A DNA stretch of 64,000 nt from Vanessa cardui (taxonomy: Eukaryota; Arthropoda; Insecta; Lepidoptera; Nymphalidae): contig NC_061133.1 in the NCBI RefSeq assembly GCF_905220365.1, positions 9,910,171-9,974,170 on the forward strand. The letters are read 5' to 3'. The notes under the pieces were generated by a model. It was not told where the DNA came from. It did no database searches and was given only the letters and a program-made list of their open reading frames with translations. Position 1 is the stretch's first letter; each line of letters starts with the position of its first letter. A program made the translations under genes and the position numbers. This document shows positions 50,343 through 61,800 of this stretch, piece after piece.

Positions 50343-51625
50343 ATGATGGATCATAATTTAATTAATAAGCTTTCTTTATCTTTTTTTAAAGGCCTACATT
50401 GTAATCTGAAAGTAAGTTCATCTTTACAAAGTCATAAGTAATAACTATATGTACTTATCTAATCAGCTACATTTTTTAGCCCGAAGAAATAAAAAAATTG
50501 ACTTGGGAAAATCAAGACTTATTTTTAAAGCAAACTGTAGAAACACCACTTTTTAAAAAATACCCTTGTCATCGCGATTTTTGTGTCAGGTTTTTTAAAA
50601 CATTAATACAATACTTAGAACCTGAACAAGAAGTCCACGATGATATGTATACATTCCTCTGTAATATAATGAAATCCACTATAAATGAGTTTTGTTACCG
50701 CCACTATGTTGTTAATAATGATTTTAATAATATAATAACAATCAAGGAAACAAAAAACATGGTCCTTAATGGGACTACTGGCTTAAAGACTTGGGAGGTA
50801 AAAATAAAAATAAAATACAAATTGAGTTATTATTGGTACCATTAGTAAGAATTAAAATACTTCAATTATTATTTTAGGCTGCTCTTATGCTATCAGACTG
50901 GGCTTTGTGTCATAAAGAAACATTTTCTAACAAGCATGTCCTTGAACTAGGGTCTGGCGTTGGCTTCACTGGCATAACTATTGCTAAATTATGTGATATA
51001 ACATCCATGATTATGACAGATTGCCATTCAGATGTATTGAATACGATAAATAATAACATTCAAATTAATTTATCTGATTTATGTTTGAAAGAAGATATGA
51101 AGTCAAATTTGTATATAAGCGGAGACAAATCAATAGGTTGGATATTTTTCATTAATAGTTATATTTATATCGACAGAAAAAATTAACAATTTTTTCTCAT
51201 ACAAGCTTTAATACAGAATAATATATTTAGGTGTCATGTCATTGGACTGGAATGATACTGAAGAATTATCATTACCTTATATACCAAATATTGTTATTGG
51301 AGCTGATATAGTATACGACCCATCAATATTGCAGCCATTGTTAAATGTACTTTTAATGATCCACAAGATAAATAATGATGTTGATATATACATAGCTAGT
51401 GTCATACGAAATCAAGATACATTTGATAAATTTCTTAAAGAATTGGGTATGTATGGTAATATTGATATTCACTTAATTGAATTCAACTTTTTGTTTAAAT
51501 ATTTCTTTTCCTTTTCAGAATTGAATTGTTTTAAGCATGAAGAGATAAAATTATCCAATAATGGATTTATAGATTGGGATAATTCTGTCAATAGATGTTT
51601 GTTAAAAATAAATAAAATATCATAG
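50343..51625 (+). CDS. EEF2KMT: eEF2-lysine methyltransferase (FAM86 family)
   Basis: Five exons, in phase: 50343-50411, 50480-50797, 50878-51136, 51231-51446 and 51519-51625, giving 322 residues. The start is ATGATG; either Met could be used. The FAM86 linker NGTTGLKTWE (residues 120-129) leads into a seven-beta-strand methyltransferase core: AdoMet-binding motif LELGSGVGFTG (151-161), MTDCHS acidic-loop motif and IVIGADIVYDP post-I/DxxY region. The family trimethylates a lysine of translation elongation factor 2 in the cytoplasm. Introns are only 68-94 bases. The last intron (72 bases) is a multiple of three and has no stop, so retaining it would insert 24 residues. All motifs are intact; I see no frameshift. 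Confidence 0.95.
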
Positions 51626-53136
51626 TGTCCATGTTTGTCTGAGTATTATTCTTTAAGCATACACATAGGTATTTATAATTGTTAGTAATTGCTTACTTTT
51701 GTCATGATAAATATTATTTATTTACTAACTTTACTGAGATCTTTTTAAATCTGCCACACCATTATGTTCTCTATTATTTTATATTTTTTTTACAAAAATA
51801 ATGATGTACTGGCCCATTTCGCCCAAGGCGACTAATCTCGAGGACGATGAAGGTACAGTTGCAGTTTATTCCTTTTCTGGGAAATTTTCAGTTGCATAAC
51901 CAAGGAATTTACGTGCTTTCCAAGGATTTCTCGAACCTTATATTTAGCCACTAGACCAAAAAGACAAACATGCAAAAATAAACTTCGTAATAAATACACC
52001 GCATAGAGTACGCAGAATATTTATATACTTTTTGTTTTATTTTATAAATCCTTCCTTCCTTCTTTTAAAGCCCTGAAGTTAAAAATCCAACTAACGAACG
52101 TCGTTCCATGCGCATTGCGCGACTCTTTTCTGTTTTATTTTTTTAATAATCATTTTGCACAAGAAATCATCTTGTATTAGTTTTTAAAGCCATACGAATG
52201 ACGTTCTATAATCAATTACACTTTTCTGAAATCGAATACAATAAAGAAAGAGTTAATTAAATATATAATATAAATGTAACGACATAAAGATGTATTTCTA
52301 ACATGTTAACAATCATTAAGATAATTCCATAATTTCTCTTATTTAGTAGAAGTATTCAATTTAATTAAAAACCTCAAATCATTTACAATTTTAATCTTAG
52401 TTTTATTTAAAGTTTAAAAAACAAGAATTTTATACATAAAACCCTGTTTTCTCTGAGTTACTATAAACCTATGGAACGGTTGTCTGGAATTTGGTACTTT
52501 GCTTTTAAATAAACAAATTCACGCCAAGATGGTCCGGTCCGTGTTCGAGTAATATGGACCTACACCGGTTTTCACGGGTACGCCATCGCCATTGCGAGGT
52601 TCTGTGTTCGATGCCCGGCCAAGTTGACGTAGAAAAAGTTTGGAGTCTGGGTGTTCGTGGGACCGTCGTTACTCGATTTCCCATAACATAAGTGCTACTT
52701 ACATTGGGATGAGAGTAATGTATGTGATGATGTCAGATATTTATTTATTTAAAATACCAACTTTGAAGCCTATATTTAATAAAAAAGCATTATTCAAATA
52801 AACAATAAATTCTTACGTCTCTTATTAATTTATAATATGTTACAAATTAAATTTCTTCAAACATTTGCATTTGCTACCAGTGGCAATAACGAAAACATTG
52901 TTATAATGTAAGGATCAGAAGTGGTTAAAGATAAAAAAAATAACAAATATGACAAATACTCTGTATTTCTATTTCTTACAATTTATTTAAGGAAACAAAA
53001 TGTCAATCAACACTTTAACAAAAACACACAGCAATTCGATAATAGAAATAAACGTAAACAAAAGAGTAATTAAAGGGCTCACGTGACCTGCGATCCGACC
53101 TCTCGGACTGTCGACAAGAAAATGTTCCCACAAACT
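51626..53136. other. Spacer after EEF2KMT
   Basis: AT-rich. One SINE-like repeat at about 52521-52750; otherwise no recognisable gene or repeat. Confidence 0.6.
52521..52750 (+). mobile_element. SINE-like repeat with Pol III box-B segment
   Basis: GTTCGATGCCC resembles box B, followed by 'gacgtagaaaaagtt' and 'attgggatgagagtaatg', phrases I remember from a widespread lepidopteran SINE. It ends in TATTTATTTATT. No clean target duplication found. Confidence 0.65.
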
Positions 53137-53760
53137 TTTTTTTTATGTGTGGTGTATTGCTGTTGGCCCTACTGGCCTTTACAGCGTCACCCGTCTTTCG
53201 GGCGAGAACTAATGTCCCCTGCCCTGAGGTTGAGCGCAGGGCTTGAGATTAAATCTAAAGTTCGTCCTGAGGGTGTCTCCTATGAGATCGCACATCGACT
53301 CAGAACGAAATCGGTGGGGAGTGATTCTAACACTTGAGTGAATTTACTGACGTCTCGGCCGCCTCCGAGACGTCGCATATCTGGGTCCTCGTTTCCGCCG
53401 GCGGAAACGCTGCGGGTGTGGGTTGTTAGTGTGTTTTTCCCTACAAATGGTTCGTTTACGATAGTGAAGCTATCGTCTACGTCGTTCAGGACGTGCATAG
53501 GTCGCCTGAGTCTACCTGGAATATTACCTCTGCGAGGGGTATATCGGCACGATTGAGCAATCAGCGAATTGCTGTGTTCTTTAGCTCTCTCAAAATACGC
53601 CGTCGATAGTATTTTGAGATGCTTCGCGATCGAATCGATGTCGAAGTCCTTATGAAGGCCTACGTTTCGGATGTACCACGGCGAGTCCGTGGCAATACGG
53701 AGAAATCTGTTTTGAACCCACAAACATCTGTTATCGCTCTTTTATACGGTTTGGGTAGCA
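53137..53760 (-). mobile_element. Jockey-like non-LTR retrotransposon, 3' fragment
   Basis: On the minus strand, a 147-codon frame starting at 53723 has QNRFLRIATDSPWYIRN and a downstream HLKIL segment, typical of the C terminus of Jockey or CR1-type reverse transcriptases. Its 3' end is marked by an A-run (plus-strand T run near 53138). It is truncated at the 5' side, as usual for such insertions. It does not code for a full protein. Confidence 0.8.
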
Positions 53761-53814
53761 GCAAAAAAAAATGTTTGTCCGATGTTAAAGAAGCTCAGCT
53801 TATAATAATATAAT

Positions 53815-55480
53815 TACAAATACTCCATCATCCTCCTACCCTTATTCCAATTTTATTTGGGGTCGGAGCAGCATGTTTTCTCCTTCTAAACTGCTCTGTC
53901 AGACGTTATCTCACAAGTACCTAGCATTCTTTCTAACCATATCGTCTTTCACATTATCCATCCAGTGTTAATCCTGTGCTTCATCGTTCGATCTATTTCA
54001 CCATCGCTTTGAATGAATGAACCGAGATACCGAAAGTCGGAGCAGACTGGAAGAGCTGCGCCATCAAGCGCTATGACTTCAGGACCTGAGAGACCGCCGA
54101 AATCGCAGAACATGTATCCAGTCTTCGTTCTACTGATTTTCAGGCCAACATTCTCCAGTTTTCTTTTCCAATCCTCCAATCTGCTCTGGATCTCAGGTCC
54201 ATCTTCATCAACCAGTACAATGTCGTCGGCAAAAAGCTTGCACCAGGGTGCCTCCTCCTGTATGTCCGCCGTTAGAGACTTAGAGCCGACCTTTGGTGCA
54301 AACCTACAGCCACATTGAACTGGTCGGTGTTACCGGCAGACGATCGGACGTAGGTACAAGATCCCCTGTACATAGCGCGGACTAACTCCCCATACTTTCC
54401 AGGCAAACCTTTTTCTTTCAATGCCTACCATAAGTTGCCTTCTCGAGATCAACGAATACCATAGTTTTATATGTATAGTTGTTGTAATCCTGTACATCCC
54501 CTTTATTTTTGAAGATGTGCACTAATGAACTATTGACCCATTCTTGTGGGATGGTTTCTTCATGCAACAACTTATTGAAGAATAAAGTCAACCACATACA
54601 TCCTTTACTCTTTAACATCTTCCAAGTTCCATACTTCAACTGGTATATCATCAGGACCCTTTTGACTGCTGTCATTAGATCATCCATGATTATTTCTCTT
54701 ATAAAATTCCCTATAAACTTTTTTTTTTCATCTTTCAAACTTGCATTCATATTTTTTACAACCTGGCATTCTTTAAATGCGACTTTCTTCTCTTTCAGTA
54801 CATTTTGCACTTCGTCATTCCACCACCACGTATTCTTATCTATTAAACCCTTTCCTTTCGACTCTAAAACATATCTTTTGCGACCTTCCTTATGTATCTG
54901 GCCATCTCATTCCAACATTCATTCGCCAATGGCTCTTTCATATCATTCATTTCTATAATTTTTTCCACTATTTGGTTTCTAAATGTACTAGCATATTCAT
55001 CATTCTCTAACATACGCCATCTTGTCTTGGGAGGGGCCGTGTTCGGCTGTTTTTGGGCGAGACACTGAATGTAACATCCATTAGGATAAGTTTGTGTTGG
55101 GTGGCTAATGCTTCGCCTGGCAGCACTTTACAGTTTTTGACACAGCATATACAATTATACAGCATTTCCTAGTGGAGGCGGAGGACCGCCTCACTAGGAA
55201 ATAGTTTATCTGTGTGCCGTGGTGGCCACTCTTGTATGTTATCAGGTGTTCCTCTTTTTTCTTAAACCACTTGTTTCTTATAGTCAGGTCGTAGGCACAG
55301 GCAGCTTGTAAAAGTGCCTCACCGTCAGCGTTTTGGTTTCCACATCCCCACCCACCATGCACTCTCCCATATCCATCACTCTCTCTTCCTACATGGCCAT
55401 TAAAGTCACCACCAACGTAGACTTCCTCGCTATCCTGTAAATTCATCAGCGGACAATCAAAGTCCTCCCAGATTTTCTAA
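53815..55480 (-). pseudogene. RTE-like non-LTR retrotransposon, decayed
   Basis: Three separate minus-strand frames lie in the right order. An endonuclease fragment (GGDFNGHVG, 55446-55105) is followed by a reverse-transcriptase fragment (IPQEWVNSSLVHIFKNKGD, 54810-54418) and the C-terminal part of the same enzyme (RYLGSFIQSDG, 54179-53949). A lepidopteran RTE-type tail follows to about 53815. Frameshifts, deletions and lost catalytic residues (no intact YADD-type segment visible) show it is dead. The plus-strand reading frames over it are shadows. Confidence 0.85.
55164..55202. repeat. 18-bp hairpin inside the RTE remnant
   Basis: ATTTCCTAGT and GAGGCGG are mirrored by CCGCCTC and ACTAGGAAAT around an AGGA loop, with one bulged G. 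It interrupts the end of the endonuclease fragment and could be a tiny foldback insertion. Confidence 0.7.
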
Positions 55481-55807
55481 TCCGGGACCACACGGTATTA
55501 ATTACAAATAATCCATCCGCATTTAATATACCCAATTGAGAACTTTTTTTTTTTATTAATAATAGACCATTGACCAACTTATTTTTAGTAACGTTAATAC
55601 ATTACTTTATTCCCAATACAAATATTGCTATTTTGCAAATATCTGGAAATATCATTACGTGCAAGTGACTTTGACAGAATCAGTTTCATCAGTTTGAACT
55701 TTGTGGTTCTTCTTCAAAAGTTCATCGCTAGCAGTGATACAAATTATTTCAAATTTGAAATAACTTTATTTTGACCACTAGACAAACGCTGTACTTTTGT
55801 ATTAAAT

Positions 55808-58800
55808 ATGGAAGAGGTAGAATCTCGTTCTAGAAAAAGAAAAATAAAAGATGTTGGCGATGAAAATCAAAAAGGTACTGTAAAGAAGAGAATAACTACT
55901 AAATCAAGTAGTAGAAAACCCGTTGCAATTAAAGAAGTGTTAAGTGATAATAGTGAAGACGACAAGCCGAAGAAGAAAGTCATTAAAAAACAAATTAAAA
56001 AAGACAATATTGATGATAAACCCAAGAGAAAAATCATAAAAAAACAAATTAAAAAAGAATTAGATGTAAATGATGACCCTGATAATGATATTAATCTTAA
56101 TAATGAATTTCAATATGAAGAATGCAATAGCTTATTCAATGATGCTGAAATGCTTTCAAATTTTGAGAAAATAAGTACAGACTTAGCTCATAAATTTATA
56201 TCGTTAATAAATGAAGGCTGCACATTACCATTTATCGCTAGGTATCGAAAGGAAGCTGTTAATCATCTTATGCCAGATCGGTAACCTAATTACTCCATTT
56301 ACTACTACCCGATATATTTGTTTAAACTATTTTGATTTGTTGAATTTTATTTGATACTTAACTCTTTAAAAAAATGCCGCAAGTAATAGTTGAGGCACAT
56401 ATAGGCATATAGTTACAAGGATAAGTTGTAAAATAAAATAAATTGTAAGAATAAAAAAATAAAATTCTATAAACATAAATTAATAAACTTATAAGTTACT
56501 TGTTGAATTTAAACAAGTATTAAGCCCTAACATTTTAAGATTTATTGCTATGTACTTTTGTTAATTTTAGACTTCAAGATATTTATGAAAGTTATCAAAA
56601 TGTGTTACAATTTAAAAAGAAAGTGAAATCTGTTTTGGAAACATTAAGAAAATCTAAGAAACTGACACCGGAGATTGAACAAAGCATTTTAAAAACAAAA
56701 AATCTATCTGAACTAGATTTAGTGGTGAGTACATATACAACCAATAATATTTTTTTATAATTAAATTTATGTCATTATAATATTACTTTTAATTTTTTTT
56801 TTGTTTCAGTATGGACCATTAAAATCACATTCCGTGTCCTTAGCAGAAAGAGCCCGTAATTTAGGCTTAGAAACATATGCAGTGAGGGCTTTGAATGGTG
56901 AATATATTGATTTGAATTCACTATGTGATGGCTCAGAGGAACTATCAAGTGTTGATAAAGTAGAATCTCATATAATGCACATTGTAGCTGATATCATGTA
57001 TAAGGATGCAAGGGTTCTTCAACAAATGAGGACATTGTAAGTCAAATGTTATAATGCTATATAATTAGTATAAATTACATGCAGGGTTTTTGGTAATTTG
57101 AAGTATTAATGTTAAGCGATAACAGAGGCGAAAGAAAGAATGTATAAAAAGTAGGATCTTATTTCAAAGCAACCAAAATAAATAAATTTAATTAGTGTAA
57201 TTATTGAAATATTTAATTTTTGAAAAATGTGTCACTTTTCCATTATGTCTATGGGGGTTAAAAATATCCCAAGTAGTCACTGTAATTATCTAATAGGAAT
57301 ATGTTGAATTACCAAAAATTCTGTATATAATTTATTCCAACTATAATATTTCTTTATCTTTACTCATCCTTCAATTAGAATTGGCTATATATATGTCGCA
57401 GGCAATTAGCTTAATCAGCCGTCCAATGAAATGCCTAGCCACTTTAAATACTGACCAAAGTTAGATATGTTTGAATATGTTATTTATACTTCTGTTTTAA
57501 ATTCTTAGCCAAATAAATCATATTGTTTTCAAGACTGTTTCAACTCATATTCCAAATTAACGTTTTATTTGGAATTTTTCAAATTGACTATTTAAAAAAT
57601 ATTACGAATTTCATAAAAGATAGATATAGAAAAAAACGCTGCCTCCATTAAGATTAAAAATGTTACTTAAATAAAAAAACAATGAATAAATTCGGATCGT
57701 TAGTACAAATAGATAATGTGATACTGCCTTTAAAAAAATAAAATATTGACCATAAAAAAAAAATATACATAAAAAGTAAAAATATAAAAGAATCTTATGT
57801 CCTTCCGTGCAGAGCCGAGACAGTCTTAATACTATATAAATTGAATCAGTGCAAACTCGCTATTTTGTATATATTTTTTGATTTAATGTGTATGTCTGGG
57901 TACACAGCAAATACTATGTATTGTTGTGTCCCAGTTTGAATGGTTAGTCAGTCATTCTAATTACAGGCACAAGGGACATAGTATCTTAATTCCCAAGGCC
58001 TACGGAACATTGGTGATGTATGGTATAATTAATCTTATTTACGGGGTCAATGTCTCGGCGCTGATTCCTCATGATCCTTTTGTTAGTCCATTAAAAATAC
58101 AGATTAACTAGAACTATCAAAAAAAAAAAATCTAATTTCCGTTTATTGCTATATATTAAAAGCTATAATTTTTTTTTAAATTAACATGGTTATTTTTATT
58201 ATAGAAGTTATTAATTTCGGGATATTTACCATGTTTTTTATTTTTATTCGGTGGAGCTCGATATTTCGACATTATCTACGAATGTCTTGTTCACGAGTCT
58301 CGTTAAATATCCCGAAATTAATAAATTTAAAAACTATAATTTTAATAGGAAAGAAGAAACTAGATTTACGCTACAAAGTAGTCGAACGAAAAGTTCTACT
58401 AAAGAAAAGCAAGAAGGCGATAATAAAAAGATTGATAATAGATCGGATCCGGAAACGTACAAATTATATTTCGACTGGAAATGTCCCGTTGCGTTTGTAA
58501 AATGTTACCAGACATTGGCTGTTAACAGAGGCGAGGAAGAGAAAATACTCTCCGTAAAAGTTATTATACCCGATTGGTTTTACAATAGACTTGAAAGGTA
58601 AGTAACAGGAAATATTCTTTTAGGTAACTTTTGGTTTTACCTTTGAATATTTATTTGCATAAAATCTTCTCATAATAGTCTAAAGAATTTAACAGTAAAA
58701 ATTAAAAATATCTATAGCACAAATGATATGGTGGTATGAACTGTTTTCCAGCGCCATAAGTCCGACCCTTTGTGCGAAATTGCCTTCATTTGTTATCATT

Positions 58801-61800
58801 ATATTCGGACTTTAATATTGTTTCCTAAATACTATTGGCCAAACATCCAGAAATCTGTCACCTGTAGCCTCCAATTTTTTTTAATTACACCTTAATTTGT
58901 TGCTGTATCAACTAATTATTACAAAAGCCACTAATATAATAATTAAGTACCTATAGAGTATTTACTTCATAATAAAAATGTTAATTAATTGAAGGTTTTG
59001 TCAAACTCTTTGGAGAAGTAATCATTGGGTGAATAAGGGACTTGGCGACGCGTATAATCGTCTAATAAAACCATGGCTCTCGAGGCAAGTACGGTCAGAA
59101 CTAACGAATGCGGCACAGAAGGAAGCCGTCAGAACGTTTTCAACGAATCTGGAGAAATATCTTTTGACGGAACCGATAAAGAATAGAAATATAGCAGGAT
59201 TAGATCCAGGGTTCAAGGCTGGGTGCAAAGTAAGTTCGGCGAAACAGGTCATTGTTCGAAAATATTGGCTCTTTAGCTTGAACATGAAGGGTCTTGTTAG
59301 CTTGTTATGATAAACATCGACACTACCAATTGCTTAAATGGAGGAAATAACTATGTTATATTTTAAGGTTGGAATCATAGACAATACTGGAATGAAATTA
59401 GAAGCTTGTAACATATACCCAAATTTTCATAGCAATAGTAACGATCCAGCCGCTAACCAGTTAAGAAATCTTCTTAAAAAACATAGGTATTGTAATAATT
59501 TTCAAAATTAATTTTAAAAATCTATAAATATAATCCTTTAAAAGGTCACTAGCTTGTAGCTTTATATGGAATAAACAAGCGCTATGTCATCATTTTAATA
59601 AATCTTAGGAAATGTATTTGTCTTTGCTTTCTTAAGTATTGTTAATATTTGTATATTTTGTGTGCAAGCTAGTTTGGTTATTTACCATCCGCTCATCAGA
59701 TATTCTGCCGACCAATCACAGTACTCAGTATTATTATGTTGTGATTTGAAGGGTGAGCTAGCCAGTGGAACTACAGGCATAAGAGACATAAGATCATAAG
59801 TATGTTATTTATTTCCTGATCACAGCTTATCGTTAACTATCATCGCAACATAAATCATCAAAAATGGTCCAACCGTTTAGGCGATTGGTTAAATACACTC
59901 GTACATGTTTTTCAGAGTAGAATTAATCGGTCTAGGCAATGGTACAGCGTGTCGTGAAACGGAATCTTGGCTGAAAAAACATTACATATCTGATGAAATA
60001 CCAGTAATCATTGTACCCGAACAGGGCGCTTCCATTTACTCTATCAGCAAGGAGGCACAGAAGGTAAATTTCTTCAATTTAATGTTTGTATTCTGTATCT
60101 AATCTATTATCTGATTGTGGAATGTATTATAAGTATCTCTTTATTTACTTTTTTGGTATTTGGGTTACTAAATCACAAAAAAGTAAATAAAGACATACAA
60201 ATGTTAATTTGGCATATTGAATTAATTGACGAAGCAAAATTCGAAATATATAGCTGTATACGATAAACGGAGTGCGATACATTAATGTTCAAATTATGCC
60301 AGTGACACACAATTCGAACTATAATATCACGATCACTCTATAATATCACTCATATTGGTCAATGAGTACGCGACGATGCCGGACCCGCAAAATTTCTTTC
60401 TTGTTGCAATTTGTGTGGCATCCGCAACCAAATTTGCATCGATTACTGCACATGCGGAAGTAGTTGAGGATGTCTAAATCGATGCGAAGGTTCCGCATTA
60501 GCAGATGCAAATGCGAATATTCGCAGCATCCCTAATTTGCTCCATGCTCTCTCAGATTTTTCTGTGTTGACAACATTTACATTTTACAAAACTTACAATA
60601 TGAAAAAGAAATAATAAATGGATAAATACCGTATCGAAACGAATTTGGATAGAGTTTTCATAAAATATGTTAGAATTTATGAAAAAAGTTTGTTTTAGGA
60701 ACACCCAAACATGGATCCAAATTTGATATCAGCTTTATCAATCGCACGAAGAGTCTTGGATCCCTTGGGAGAACTGATAAAGGTATTTTGATTTGATTCC
60801 ATTGCAATAGAATTACATATATATAGAAACGTCTTTGAAGACATTTTACATTTTCAGGTTGAACCTAAGAATTTGGGCGTCGGACTTTACCAACATGATA
60901 TTCCTCCAAAAAAGCTGGAAAGTGTTTTGGATGCAACCGTGGAAAAGGTTGTCAGTTTAGTCGGAGTGGATATTAACACAGCGTCGCAAGCAATGTTAAG
61001 GTAAAAATAAAGTTAATATTGTTAAAAAAAACGCTTCCAATTTCGGTAACACTAGTAAAACTTTCTTGCGTCAGAAACGCGTTAAGCAGTAACCTTTAAT
61101 AATAAAGTTGCACACAATTTTTATTCCACATTTGTCGTCATTGCGACCCGCCCTCACTACAGATGTTTTCTTGTGTCTTTACTATTGTAATTTCAGTAGT
61201 TCGGGATGGCCAAAATAATATTATCGTTTTACAATGATGCTTCAATATCTCTATCTTTTGTTAGAATGCCATGCTATCGTCCAATTGTTTTATAGACAGC
61301 TCAATCATATTTAAAATAAGAAATAGTGTTACATGCCAGTATTAAATGCTATGCCATATAAAATAATATTAATTACAGAAGTAAATTCAATAGCCCCCTG
61401 CTATATTAATAATATGCAATAATAATGTGATATAAATTATGGTATTGAATCAAATGTCATAATACCGTAATGAAGGCTAAGGCTGCTCTAGTAACACTAT
61501 ATTGTTCATTTGTTATATATAAAATCTTCCTATCGAATCACTCTATCTATGAAAGAAACCGCATCAAAATCCGTTGCGTAATTTGAAAGATCGCTTAGAT
61601 TAAGTAAGCAACTTTAGTTTTATAATATGTAATGATGATATGATATCTTAAATTTTAAGACGGATTTCTGGATTAAATGAAAGCCGAGCGAAGAAAATAA
61701 TATCGTACCGTCAAGACAATGGAAGTTTTAAAACGAGAGCGGAGATTTTGAAAGTCAGCGGCATCGGAAAGATAACTTACCAACAGTGCGCGGGGTTTCT

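Noticed and set aside
54509..55010. 149- and 77-codon plus-strand open frames
   Set aside because: They are antisense shadows of the decayed RTE reverse transcriptase.
58186..58500. 104-codon alternative frame over SRBD1 exon 4
   Set aside because: The other frame carries the Tex-family segment ending in NRGEEEKILSVKV and continues in phase into exon 5; this one stops at 58500.
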